A stretch of 64,000 nt of DNA from Pseudomonas sp. BP8 (lineage in GTDB: Bacteria; Pseudomonadota; Gammaproteobacteria; Pseudomonadales; Pseudomonadaceae), in the NCBI RefSeq assembly GCF_017875955.1, contig NZ_JAGINK010000001.1, positions 5,238,501 through 5,302,500 on the forward strand, in the 5' to 3' direction. The notes below the pieces were generated by a model. The model was given only the letters and a program-made list of their open reading frames with translations. It was not told the origin of the DNA and ran no database searches. This document shows, piece after piece, positions 45,538 through 54,157 of the stretch. The first letter of the stretch is position 1, and every line of letters begins with the position of its first letter. The translations under genes were made by a program, and so were the position numbers.

Positions 45538-46143
45538 TCAGAACTTGTAGTTGGCCGACAGGTAGGTCTGGGCGCTGCTGGTCAGGCGCAGGGTGCCGAC
45601 CTTGGGCCCGCCGTGCTCGACCAGCTCGGTGCTGGCGTTGCTGCGCAGGTAACGGTAGCCCAGCTCGACCGAGGCGTTGTCGGTGACTTCCTGGATCACG
45701 CCGGCCTGCAGGCCCACTGCATAGCCATAGTCGGTGTCGCGGCCATAGCCGGAAGACTCCTGCGACAGCTTGGTCACGCCGAGGCTGCCGCCGCCGAACA
45801 GCTTGGTGGTGTCACCGACCGGCAGGAATACGTCGTAGCTGCCGAGCAGGTTTTCCTGGCGCAACTTGAGGCCGCTGTGGTCACCGGAGACGTTGTCATA
45901 GGTCATGTAGTAGCGACCCTGGTCGTTGATCTTGCCCAGGCGCACGCCCCAGGTGCCGTCCTTGCCGATGATGCCGTCGGTGTTGAGGTTGTCGCTGTTG
46001 CGGTCGAGCAGGCCGGACTTGCGAACCTTGTCGCTGGTCTGGCCGTAGGTAAGGCTGGCGAAATTGTCATCGGCCTGGGCGGTGGCCGCGAAGCCGGCGG
46101 CACATACAGCCATTGCAGCCATCAGGGTGTTGAGCGTTTTCAT
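45538..46143 (-). CDS. oprH: Outer membrane protein OprH, PhoPQ-regulated beta-barrel
   Basis: A small eight-stranded barrel that binds LPS and replaces Mg2+ crosslinks under magnesium starvation. It has 201 residues from ATG 46143, with signal peptide MKTLNTLMAAMAVCAAGFAA. NFASLTYGQTSDKVRKSGLL, GTWGVRLGKINDQGRYYMTYDN, KLRQENLLGSYDVFLPVGD and the C-terminal YLSANYKF (ends in Phe, as outer-membrane barrels do) align well with P. aeruginosa OprH. First gene of the oprH-phoP-phoQ operon. Confidence 0.95.
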   Translation of the reverse strand: MKTLNTLMAAMAVCAAGFAATAQADDNFASLTYGQTSDKVRKSGLLDRNSDNLNTDGIIGKDGTWGVRLGKINDQGRYYMTYDNVSGDHSGLKLRQENLLGSYDVFLPVGDTTKLFGGGSLGVTKLSQESSGYGRDTDYGYAVGLQAGVIQEVTDNASVELGYRYLRSNASTELVEHGGPKVGTLRLTSSAQTYLSANYKF

Positions 46144-46183
46144 GGGTTCGTACTCCAGTGGGATGCGCTGTTTCTGTCTGCGG

Positions 46184-46242
46184 ACTAGAGTAAGCAGAAC
46201 GCCCTGAACCGCTGCTGAACCCAGGCTGAACCCGCGCTGAAC
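46184..46242 (-). promoter_or_regulatory. oprH promoter with four phased PhoP half-sites
   Basis: On the plus strand CTGAAC occurs at 46204, 46215, 46226 and 46237, spaced exactly 11 bp; read on the minus strand these are GTTCAG repeats, the Pseudomonas PhoP box form (hexamer-N5-hexamer). The -10-like TACTCT (46192-46187) lies about 11 bp after the last repeat. There is no good -35, as expected of an activator-dependent promoter. Confidence 0.8.
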
Positions 46243-46276
46243 GAAGCGCATCCATCGTCGTCACGGAGTACCGACC

Positions 46277-47068
46277 ATGCGTTCCTTGCTTGCCCTGGCT
46301 CTGCTGTGCAGCGCCGCCATGGCCCAGGCGGCTGTGCAAACCCGCGAGATCCCCTATCAAGATCAAGATGGCAAGCGCCTGGTGGGCTACTACGCCTATG
46401 ACGATGCCGTCGACGGCAAGCGCCCGGGTATCGTCGTGGTACATGAATGGTGGGGGCTGAACGATTATGCCAAGCGCCGCGCGCGCGATCTGGCGGCGCT
46501 GGGCTACAGCGCCCTGGCCATCGATATGTATGGTGATGGCAAGCACACCGAGCATCCGGCCGACGCCCAGGCGTTCATGGCCGCAGCGCTGAAAGACCCT
46601 GCCGCCGCTGCCAAGCGCTTTGATGCAGGTGTCGAGTTGTTGAAGATCCAGCCCAAGACCGATACCGACAAGCTGGCTGCGATCGGCTACTGCTTTGGCG
46701 GCAAGGTGGTGCTGGATGCCGCGCGCCGTGGCGAGCCGCTGGCCGGGGTGGTGAGCTTCCATGGCGCGCTGGTCACGCAGACACCCGCCACGCCGGGCAG
46801 CGTCAAGGCCAAGGTGCTGGTCGAGCATGGCGCGGCGGACAGCATGGTCACGGCCGAGCAGGTAGCGGCGTTCAAGCAGGAGATGGACAAGGCTGGGGCC
46901 AGTTATGAGTTTGTCAGCATCGAGGGGGCCAAGCATGGATTCAGCAATCCGGATGCCGATCGGCTCGGGCATGGCGAGCATGGCGGGCCGGATATCGGCT
47001 ATGACAAGGCGGCGGATCAGCGCTCTTGGGCGGATATGCAGGCGTTCTTGAAAAAGGTTTTTGACTGA
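46277..47068 (+). CDS. Dienelactone hydrolase family protein, exported
   Basis: It has 263 residues. A short signal peptide (RSLLALALLCSAAMAQA) suggests the periplasm, unlike cytoplasmic catabolic dienelactone hydrolases. Alpha/beta hydrolase with cysteine nucleophile: C139 in IGYCFGGKV, D188 in GAADSM, and H220 in GAKHGFSNP form the triad; VVVHEWWGLNDYAKRRAR near residue 53 is a family signature. Substrate not predictable. Divergent from oprH across 133 bp, which includes the PhoP boxes. Confidence 0.85.
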   Translation: MRSLLALALLCSAAMAQAAVQTREIPYQDQDGKRLVGYYAYDDAVDGKRPGIVVVHEWWGLNDYAKRRARDLAALGYSALAIDMYGDGKHTEHPADAQAFMAAALKDPAAAAKRFDAGVELLKIQPKTDTDKLAAIGYCFGGKVVLDAARRGEPLAGVVSFHGALVTQTPATPGSVKAKVLVEHGAADSMVTAEQVAAFKQEMDKAGASYEFVSIEGAKHGFSNPDADRLGHGEHGGPDIGYDKAADQRSWADMQAFLKKVFD

Positions 47069-47144
47069 CCATTGCTGGGGCCGCGTTGCGGGCCCCTGCA
47101 ATCTCAACTCCCACCACGCCACAGCGGCTGGCACAATACCCGCC

Positions 47145-47846
47145 ATGAACAGACTCCCCACCTGCTGCGCCCCACTCCAGCACCACTGGCCCCTGCCCCG
47201 CGCAGTTCCCGGTGCGGTGCTGGTCAGTTGCGCCTTCGACCCCGCCCAACTGGCCGCCGACGACTTCCAGCGCGCGGGCATCGAGCAGACGCCCAGCCTG
47301 CAGCGCTCCGTGGCCAAGCGCCAGGCCGAGTACCTCGCCGGCCGGGTCTGTGCCCGCGCCGCCTTGCAGCGGCTCGATGGGCGTGACTACGTGCCCGCCA
47401 CCCATGAAGACCGCTCGCCGATCTGGCCTAGCGCGATCCACGGTTCGATCACCCACGGTAAAGGCTGGGCCGCCGCCGTGGTGGCTGCCGATGGCGCCTG
47501 CCGCGGCCTGGGCCTGGACCAGGAAAGCCTGCTCAATGACGAGCGCGCCGAGCGCCTCGCCGCCGAGATCCTCACCCCCGCCGAGCTGGCACGCCTGGAC
47601 CGCAATCAATCAGGGCTGACCGTGACCCTGACCTTCTCGCTCAAGGAGAGCCTGTTCAAGACCCTCTACCCGCTGACCCGGCAACGCTTCTACTTCGAGC
47701 ACGCCGAGGTGCTGGAGTGGTCTGCCGACGGCCTGGCGCGACTGCGCTTGCTGACCGACCTGTCGCCAGCGTGGCGTCATGGGGTCGAACTCGACGGGCA
47801 GTTCTGCCTGCACGACGGCCACCTGCTCAGCCTGGTCAGCGTCTGA
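47145..47846 (+). CDS. 4'-Phosphopantetheinyl transferase (EntD/PcpS type)
   Basis: Attaches phosphopantetheine from CoA to carrier proteins (siderophore and fatty acid synthesis). It has 233 residues from ATG 47145; the open frame upstream is inside the hydrolase gene. Metal-binding D125 and E127 are in GLGLDQES, and the conserved FSLKESLFKTLYP (K167, E168, K172) is the family signature. Similar to P. aeruginosa PcpS, the single PPTase serving primary and secondary metabolism there. Confidence 0.92.
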   Translation: MNRLPTCCAPLQHHWPLPRAVPGAVLVSCAFDPAQLAADDFQRAGIEQTPSLQRSVAKRQAEYLAGRVCARAALQRLDGRDYVPATHEDRSPIWPSAIHGSITHGKGWAAAVVAADGACRGLGLDQESLLNDERAERLAAEILTPAELARLDRNQSGLTVTLTFSLKESLFKTLYPLTRQRFYFEHAEVLEWSADGLARLRLLTDLSPAWRHGVELDGQFCLHDGHLLSLVSV

Positions 47847-47849
47847 CCT

Positions 47850-49457
47850 TCAGGTTGGCGCCTGCTCGCGTGGCCAGCTCAGGCTGAAACAGGCGCCGCC
47901 CAGACCTTCGCTGCGCCCGACCAAAGCCCGCCCGCCGTGCCAGTGGATAATCCGCCGCACGATCGACAGCCCCAGGCCATGCCCGCCAGAGGCGCGCGTG
48001 CGGCTGTCGTCGAGGCGGGTGAAGGGGGTGAAGATCCGGTCCCAGACACCTTCAGGAATACCCGGGCCATCATCCTCGACATCGATCCGGCAGCGCTGCT
48101 GACCGACTTGGTAGCTCAGCCGTACCTGGTTTTCAGCGTGGCGCATGGCGTTACTGACCAGGTTCTGCAGGGCGCGGTGCAGGTAACGCGGTTCGGCGTC
48201 GACCCAGGCGCCTGCCTGCGCATCCAGTGCCTGGCACGCCCCACGCAGCACCTTGATACCTGGGCGCAGCGGCGCCAGCTCGGCAATCACCCGATCGAGC
48301 AAGGCATCCAGGTCGACGGCCTGGAACTTCAGCGCCGGTGCGCCCTGCTCAAGGCGGGCGTAGGTGAGCATCTCGTCAACCAGCCGGTCGAGGTCCTGGA
48401 TGTCGCCATCCATGCCCGCCAGGTGCTTGGCGCGGGCCTGCTCGGTGCTGGCGCTTTCGATCATCTCCAGGCCGAAGCGCAGCCGCGCCACCGGCGTGCG
48501 CAGCTCATGCGAGACTGCCCGCACCAGCTCGCGCTGCATGCTCAGCGAGCGCTGCAGGTGCTCGGCCATGCCATTGAAGGCCGCCGCCAGGCGCCCTACC
48601 GAGTCGGCGTCGCCGGCCGGCACGCGGGTGTCCAGGCTGCCCTGGGCAATGCGCGTGGCAGCATTCTCCAGGCCAGACACGCGCCGCTCCAGTTGGCGCA
48701 CCAACAGGTACACCACCAGGCCGATCAGGCACAGGCCAAGAAAGGCGATCAGGATCAACAGTTGCGGTGGGTACAGATTGAGCTGGTACAGCGGGCCGAT
48801 CTCCAGCACCCAGGGTGAGCCGGGCAGGCTGGCGAACACGCGGATCGAATCGCCCTCCTTGTCCAGCGCCATCACCGTGTCGCCCTCCTCCACCCGATGC
48901 CGCTGGTCGTCATCGAGGCCGGCCCGCTCGAGGCGCTGCAGGCTGACGTCGAAACCAAAGCCCTTGCTTTGTTTGAGCTCGGCCAGGCGCCGCTGTTGCT
49001 CGGTCACCGGGTAGCGCACCAGTTCGTCGGCGAGCAGGTACAGGGTGGCTCGCGCCAGCTGTTCGCTGACCTGCTTGACCTGAGCCACCAGCAACAGGTC
49101 TTCGCGGCCGACCCGGCGCAACACCCGGGCGGCATGCGGGCCGGTCTTTTCCACTACCACCAGGTCGCGGTACAGCCGTGCGCGCTGGCTGCCATCAAGG
49201 CTCAGTTGGGTCATGGGCTGCAGATCAAGGGGGACGCCGAGCAAGCGTTCCCAGATCAACAGCGAGCGCTTGCGCTCGACTTCGTTCTGCGGGGCCAGGT
49301 TGTCGGCCATCAGGCTGAAGGTGCCCTGGGCCAGGCGCTCGCGGTGCTGATCGGCGCGCACCAGGTTGACCAGGTGCAGGCTGAGCACACCCAGTACCCC
49401 CACCAGCACCAGCACGCCGAGCATGCCGCCATAGATGCGCAGGAAGATCGAATTCAT
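47850..49457 (-). CDS. Sensor histidine kinase (RstB-like)
   Basis: It has 535 residues. Membrane helices at 8-30 and 232-253, a large periplasmic part of about 200 residues with two RstB-like elements (ERLLGVPLDLQPMTQLSLDGSQ and PGSPWVLEIGPLYQLNLYPPQL), HAMP, HisKA with H317 in VRAVSHELRTPVARLRFGLEMI, and a HATPase domain with GGHGLGLSIVRRIIHWHGG. Longer than E. coli RstB (433) because of the periplasmic part. The 1-nt overlap with the regulator above shows they are one operon. Ligand unknown. Confidence 0.85.
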   Translation of the reverse strand: MNSIFLRIYGGMLGVLVLVGVLGVLSLHLVNLVRADQHRERLAQGTFSLMADNLAPQNEVERKRSLLIWERLLGVPLDLQPMTQLSLDGSQRARLYRDLVVVEKTGPHAARVLRRVGREDLLLVAQVKQVSEQLARATLYLLADELVRYPVTEQQRRLAELKQSKGFGFDVSLQRLERAGLDDDQRHRVEEGDTVMALDKEGDSIRVFASLPGSPWVLEIGPLYQLNLYPPQLLILIAFLGLCLIGLVVYLLVRQLERRVSGLENAATRIAQGSLDTRVPAGDADSVGRLAAAFNGMAEHLQRSLSMQRELVRAVSHELRTPVARLRFGLEMIESASTEQARAKHLAGMDGDIQDLDRLVDEMLTYARLEQGAPALKFQAVDLDALLDRVIAELAPLRPGIKVLRGACQALDAQAGAWVDAEPRYLHRALQNLVSNAMRHAENQVRLSYQVGQQRCRIDVEDDGPGIPEGVWDRIFTPFTRLDDSRTRASGGHGLGLSIVRRIIHWHGGRALVGRSEGLGGACFSLSWPREQAPT

Positions 49458-50161
49458 CAGGGCTGGGCCGCCTCGCCGACAAACAGATAGCCTTTGCTGC
49501 GCAGGGTCTTGATCAGCCGTGGGTGGATGGGATCATCGCCGATCTTCGGCCGGATCTTGGAAATGCGCACGTCGATGGAGCGGTCCTGGCCGTCGTAACC
49601 GACGCCGCGCAGCGCGGTGAAGATCTGCTCGCGCGACAGCACCCGTCCGGCGTGGCTGGCGAGCAGCCAGAGCAGGTCGAATTCAGCGCTGGTGAGGTCG
49701 ATCGACTGCTGGTCGAGCCAGGCCTCGCGCAGGCCATGGTCGATGCGCAGGGCGCCAAAGCGCAGCGCTTGCGGCTTGTTCTCGGGGCTGTCGCTGCGGC
49801 GCAGCAGGGCATTGATGCGGGCCAGCAGCAGGCGCGGGTGCACGGGTTTGCAGACGTAGTCGTCGGCACCCAGGTCGAGGCCCTGGACCTGGTCGAGCTC
49901 GTCACTGCGGGCGGTGAGCATGAGGATCACCCCGGCGTACTGGCTGCGCACCCGGCGACAGATGCTCAGGCCGTCTTCGCCGGGCAGCATCAGGTCGAGG
50001 ATGACCAGGTCGGGCTGGCTGTCGACGATGCGCCGCACTGCCCGCCCGCCATCGCCCTCGACCGCCACCTCGAAGCCGTTGGCCTGGAGGTACTCGGCGG
50101 TGAGCTCGGCGAGACGCTGGTCGTCCTCGACGATGAGGATACGGTTGCTTGGCTGGTCCAT
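49457..50161 (-). CDS. OmpR-family response regulator (RstA-like)
   Basis: It has 234 residues. Receiver with ILIVEDDQRLAEL, D56 in VILDLMLPGEDG, and K in YVCKPVHPRLLLARI; winged helix with LTSAEFDLLWLLASHAGRVLSREQIFTALRGVGYDGQDRSIDVRISKIRPKI. The GYDGQDRSIDVRISKIRPKIGDD segment is characteristic of RstA. In enterobacteria RstAB is PhoPQ-activated; here the phoPQ operon lies only 4 kb away, but no PhoP box is seen before this gene. Confidence 0.86.
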   Translation of the reverse strand: MDQPSNRILIVEDDQRLAELTAEYLQANGFEVAVEGDGGRAVRRIVDSQPDLVILDLMLPGEDGLSICRRVRSQYAGVILMLTARSDELDQVQGLDLGADDYVCKPVHPRLLLARINALLRRSDSPENKPQALRFGALRIDHGLREAWLDQQSIDLTSAEFDLLWLLASHAGRVLSREQIFTALRGVGYDGQDRSIDVRISKIRPKIGDDPIHPRLIKTLRSKGYLFVGEAAQP

Positions 50162-50199
50162 GGCCTTCCTCTCGTTATTGTCGTTGTGTACGGGCTGTG

Positions 50200-50299
50200 C
50201 CGGCCTCTTCGCGGGGCAAGCCCGTTCCTACAGGGGCGTGCGCTGATTCCTGAATGGCGCAACCCCTGTAGGAGCGGGCTTGCCCCGCGAAAAGGCCGG
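50200..50299. repeat. Inverted pair of REP elements
   Basis: CCGGCCTCTTCGCGGGGCAA... and inverted ...GCTTGCCCCGCGAAAAGGCC, about 35 nt apart, just upstream of the RstA-like gene start. Confidence 0.85.
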
Positions 50300-51006
50300 C
50301 ACCCCTCGACACAGGCCCCAGGCCAAAATAAAAAAGCAACATCCTCAGCGGATACTACGTCGCACACCCACCCCTGCCAATCTCCTCAACGCCACACTGG
50401 ACTGCACCGATTTATGTGATAGGGTGCGCCCCCGAAAAATCTGCAATGGGCCGTACACACGCAGAAAAAAAGTGAAAACCTCTGGGGACAAGGCCTACAG
50501 CCAATACCCAAGAATCACACACAATCTGTGCACAAGTTATCCACAGGCGCTCGCCTTGCAAACACCCCGCGACCGCATTATCTTGTATCTCCATTGCAGC
50601 GAACCACTACATGTTGGGGTTCGTAGACAAATCACAAACACAAGTCAGCGCCGAAACTCAAGCGATTTTTCCGCCTGAACTTACGGTGATTTCAGCAGCC
50701 AAACCGCTCCTGCGGAGGCGACCGAGGCAAGCCCGTCCAAGCGGTCTTGTTCGGGTATGGGTGTTGCAGGCATCGCCTGGCGACCCCGACAGCAACAGTT
50801 TTTGGGCCGCGGCTCAAAACCTTTGACTTCGGCCAGGGAGCGGCAAGCTATTGCCCTTATTCCTGAGTCTGTCCCGAAGTCGGTAAACCCGAGGAGGCGG
50901 ATCCACGTGCGCGTGGTGTCCCCGCTCGGGTGATCGAACTGGCGGATGGAACGGTGGGCGCCCACAAGGCGCCCGAACACTATAGAAACTGTGGAGACAC
51001 CCACCC
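50300..51006 (+). promoter_or_regulatory. nrdA upstream region: DnaA box, promoter, NrdR boxes and long leader
   Basis: A 700-bp region with no gene. A perfect DnaA box TTATCCACA is at 50537-50545. The promoter is -35 TTGCAA (50556-50561), 17-bp spacer, -10 TATCTT (50579-50584). Two NrdR-like boxes, CCGCATTATCTTGTAT (50573-50588) and CCACTACATGTTGGGG (50604-50619), start 31 bp apart, the usual three-turn spacing for NrdR, and the first covers the -10. The transcript would carry an about 415-nt leader with several inverted repeats (for example GACTTCGG/CCGAAGTC at 50825 and 50874, CCACG/CGTGG at 50910, and GGGCGCC/GGCGCCC near 50957). Confidence 0.7.
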
Positions 51007-53886
51007 ATGCAAACCGACACAACTCGCGAGAACCCGCAGGGCCAAGCGCCTCAGGCCGCCGATTCGAACCAGGATCTGGCTGCCACCGCGCCTGGCCAAC
51101 TGCGCGTGATCAAGCGTAACGGCACTGTCGTCGCCTACACCGACGACAAGATCACCGTGGCCATCACCAAGGCGTTCCTCGCAGTTGAAGGCGGTACCGC
51201 CGCCGCTTCGTCGCGCATCCACGACACCGTCGCGCGCCTGACCGAACAGGTCACCGCCACGTTCAAGCGTCGCATGCCATCGGGTGGCACCATCCATATC
51301 GAAGAGATCCAGGACCAGGTCGAACTGGCCCTGATGCGCGCCGGCGAGCAGAAAGTCGCCCGTGACTACGTGATCTACCGCGACCAGCGCGCCAAAGAGC
51401 GTGCGACCCGCGCCAACACCGATGCCGTGGTCGAGCCGCACCCGTCGATCCGCATCACCCTGGCCGACGGCAGCAAGGCGCCGCTGGACATGGCGCGCCT
51501 GAACACCATCATCAGCGAAGCCTGCGAAGGCCTGGCCGAAGTCGATGGCCAGCTGATCCAGCGCGAAACCCTCAAGAACCTGTACGACGGCGTCGCCCTC
51601 AAGGACGTCAATACCGCCCTGGTGATGACCGCGCGTACCCTGGTCGAGCGTGAGCCGAACTACTCGTTCGTCACCGCCCGCCTGCTGATGGACACCCTGC
51701 GTGCCGAAGGCCTGGGCTTCCTCGGCGTCGCCGACAGCGCCACCCACCACGAGATGGCCGAGCTGTACGCCAAGGCCCTGCCGGCCTACGTCGCCAAGGG
51801 TATCGAGTTCGAGCTGCTCAACCCGGCCCTGGCCGACTTCGACCTGGAGCGTCTGGGCCAGGCGATCAACCACGAGCGCGACCAGCAGTTCACCTACCTC
51901 GGCCTGCAGACCCTGTACGACCGCTACTTCATCCACAAGGATGGCGTGCGCTTCGAGCTGCCGCAGGTATTCTTCATGCGTGTGGCCATGGGCCTGGCGC
52001 TGGAAGAGAAAGACAAAGAAGCCCGTGCGATCGAGTTCTACAACCTGTTGTCGTCGTTCGACTACATGGCTTCGACCCCGACCCTGTTCAACGCCGGTAC
52101 CCTGCGTCCACAGCTGTCGAGCTGCTACCTGACCACCGTGCCGGACGACCTCTCGGGCATCTACCACGCGATCCACGACAACGCCATGCTGTCGAAATTC
52201 GCCGGTGGCCTGGGCAACGACTGGACCCCGGTGCGTGCGCTGGGCTCCTACATCAAGGGCACCAACGGCAAATCCCAGGGCGTCGTACCCTTCCTGAAAG
52301 TGGTCAACGACACCGCTGTTGCGGTCAACCAGGGCGGCAAGCGCAAAGGCGCGGTCTGCGCTTACCTGGAAACCTGGCACCTGGACATCGAAGAGTTCAT
52401 CGAGCTGCGCAAGAACACCGGTGATGATCGTCGTCGTACCCACGACATGAACACCGCCAACTGGATCCCTGACTTGTTCATGAAGCGTGTCTTCGATGAC
52501 GGCCAGTGGACCCTGTTCTCGCCGAACGAAGTACCTGATCTGCACGACCTGACCGGCAAGGCCTTCGAAGAGCGTTACGAGTACTACGAAGCCCTGACCG
52601 AGTACAACAAGATCAAGGTGTTCAAGACCATCCAGGCCAAGGACCTGTGGCGCAAGATGCTCTCGATGCTGTTCGAGACCGGCCACCCATGGCTGACCTT
52701 CAAAGACCCGTGCAACCTGCGTTCGCCGCAGCAGCACGTCGGCGTGGTGCACAGCTCGAACCTGTGCACCGAGATCACCTTGAACACCAACAAGGATGAG
52801 ATCGCGGTCTGCAACCTGGGCTCGATCAACCTGCCGAACCACATCGTCGATGGCAAGCTGGACACCGCCAAGCTGCAGCGCACCGTCAACACTGCCGTGC
52901 GCATGCTCGACAACGTGATCGACATCAACTACTACTCGGTACCGCAGGCGCGTAACTCGAACCTCAAGCACCGTCCGGTCGGCCTGGGCATCATGGGCTT
53001 CCAGGACGCGCTGTACCTGCAGCACATCGCCTACGGTTCCGACGCTGCCGTCGAGTTCGCCGACAAGTCGATGGAAGCAGTCAGCTACTTCGCGATCCAG
53101 GCTTCGTGCGACCTGGCCGACGAGCGTGGCGCCTACGAGACCTTCCAGGGTTCGCTGTGGTCCAAAGGCATCCTGCCGCTGGATTCGCAACAGATCCTGA
53201 TCGAGGCCCGTGGCCAGAAGTACATCGACGTCGACCTGAACGAGACCCTGGACTGGGCACCGGTCCGTGCTCGCGTACAGAAAGGTATTCGTAACTCGAA
53301 CATCATGGCCATCGCGCCAACCGCGACCATCGCCAACATCACTGGCGTATCGCAGTCGATCGAGCCGACCTACCAGAACCTGTACGTGAAATCGAACCTC
53401 TCCGGCGAGTTCACCGTGATCAACCCGTACCTGGTTCGCGACCTCAAGGCCCGCGGCCTGTGGGACTCGGTCATGATCAACGACCTGAAGTACTACGACG
53501 GTTCGGTGCAGCAGATCGAGCGTATCCCGCAAGAGCTCAAGGCGCTGTACGCCACTGCGTTCGAAGTCGACACCAAGTGGATCGTCGATGCCGCCAGCCG
53601 TCGCCAGAAGTGGATCGACCAGGCGCAGTCGCTGAACCTGTACATCGCCGGCGCTTCGGGCAAGAAGCTCGACGTGACCTACCGCATGGCCTGGTACCGT
53701 GGTCTGAAAACCACCTACTACCTCCGTGCCCTGGCCGCGACCAGCACCGAGAAGTCGACCATCAACACCGGCAAGCTCAACGCCGTTTCCAGCGGCGGCG
53801 ACAGCGCCCCGGTCCAGGCTGCAGGTCCAGCACCTGTGCCGAAGGCCTGCGCGATCGACGAGCCGGATTGCGAAGCCTGCCAATAA
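51007..53886 (+). CDS. nrdA: Class Ia ribonucleoside-diphosphate reductase, alpha (large) subunit
   Basis: Reduces ribonucleotides to deoxyribonucleotides. It has 959 residues, longer than E. coli NrdA (761) because of a doubled N-terminal regulatory part: one ATP-cone at LRVIKRNGTVVAYTDDKITVAITKAF (residues about 30-60) and a second at PSIRITLADGSKAPLDMARLNTII (about 150-175). Catalytic-domain segments include PTLFNAGTLRPQLSSCYL with an active-site cysteine, NLCTEITLNT, and IAPTATIANITGVSQSIEP. The C-terminus ends CAIDEPDCEACQ, carrying the CxxC pair that accepts electrons. P. aeruginosa NrdA also has two cones, of which only the outer binds dATP. Confidence 0.97.
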   Translation: MQTDTTRENPQGQAPQAADSNQDLAATAPGQLRVIKRNGTVVAYTDDKITVAITKAFLAVEGGTAAASSRIHDTVARLTEQVTATFKRRMPSGGTIHIEEIQDQVELALMRAGEQKVARDYVIYRDQRAKERATRANTDAVVEPHPSIRITLADGSKAPLDMARLNTIISEACEGLAEVDGQLIQRETLKNLYDGVALKDVNTALVMTARTLVEREPNYSFVTARLLMDTLRAEGLGFLGVADSATHHEMAELYAKALPAYVAKGIEFELLNPALADFDLERLGQAINHERDQQFTYLGLQTLYDRYFIHKDGVRFELPQVFFMRVAMGLALEEKDKEARAIEFYNLLSSFDYMASTPTLFNAGTLRPQLSSCYLTTVPDDLSGIYHAIHDNAMLSKFAGGLGNDWTPVRALGSYIKGTNGKSQGVVPFLKVVNDTAVAVNQGGKRKGAVCAYLETWHLDIEEFIELRKNTGDDRRRTHDMNTANWIPDLFMKRVFDDGQWTLFSPNEVPDLHDLTGKAFEERYEYYEALTEYNKIKVFKTIQAKDLWRKMLSMLFETGHPWLTFKDPCNLRSPQQHVGVVHSSNLCTEITLNTNKDEIAVCNLGSINLPNHIVDGKLDTAKLQRTVNTAVRMLDNVIDINYYSVPQARNSNLKHRPVGLGIMGFQDALYLQHIAYGSDAAVEFADKSMEAVSYFAIQASCDLADERGAYETFQGSLWSKGILPLDSQQILIEARGQKYIDVDLNETLDWAPVRARVQKGIRNSNIMAIAPTATIANITGVSQSIEPTYQNLYVKSNLSGEFTVINPYLVRDLKARGLWDSVMINDLKYYDGSVQQIERIPQELKALYATAFEVDTKWIVDAASRRQKWIDQAQSLNLYIAGASGKKLDVTYRMAWYRGLKTTYYLRALAATSTEKSTINTGKLNAVSSGGDSAPVQAAGPAPVPKACAIDEPDCEACQ

Positions 53887-53895
53887 GGCCTCGCC

Positions 53896-53925
53896 GAGGC
53901 TTCCTCTCAAGGAAGCCTCAACGCT
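53896..53925 (+). terminator. Strong hairpin after nrdA (terminator or attenuator)
   Basis: GAGGCTTCCT CTCA AGGAAGCCTC is a perfect 10-bp stem with a 4-nt loop 9 nt after the nrdA stop, followed by AACGCTTTT. The short T-run suggests partial termination, which could leave nrdB at a different level from nrdA. Confidence 0.6.
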
Positions 53926-53947
53926 TTTGCCGCGACACTGCGGACCC

Positions 53948-53977
53948 TGTGGGAGCGGGCTTGCCCGCGCAGAGGCT
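53948..53977. repeat. REP element (single, diverged)
   Basis: CTGTGGGAGCGGGCTTGCCC followed by GCGCAGAGGC, in the nrdA-nrdB gap. Shorter by two bases at the centre than the standard form. Confidence 0.65.
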
Positions 53978-54157
53978 GGCATCCCCGCCGCCTCTCCCCA
54001 GCCAAACACAATAAGCCGTGGCTCCAACTGCCCCGGCGGCCCGGACAGGGCCACTCCAGATTTGCGTGCACTGCACTACCCCAACGGGGCTAACGCACCG
54101 CAACCAAGATCCATCGGCCATACTTCATAGATGGCCCTCAAGCAGGAAAACCTCACC

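Noticed and set aside
50640..51006. Second cobalamin riboswitch before nrdA
   Set aside because: B12 control of ribonucleotide reductase is known elsewhere, but the aptamer landmarks seen at 9728-9920 (GCCACTG box, CCCCCGCAACGG, GGAGACCGGCC) are absent.
50980..54054. 1024-codon open frame on the minus strand across nrdA
   Set aside because: It is the exact antisense of nrdA, has no recognisable domain, and low-complexity Val/Gly/Asp/Gln composition typical of antisense reading in GC-rich genes.
54131..54157. Upstream ATG for nrdB
   Set aside because: No Shine-Dalgarno before 54131, while ATG 54158 has one and starts with the typical MLSWDEF.
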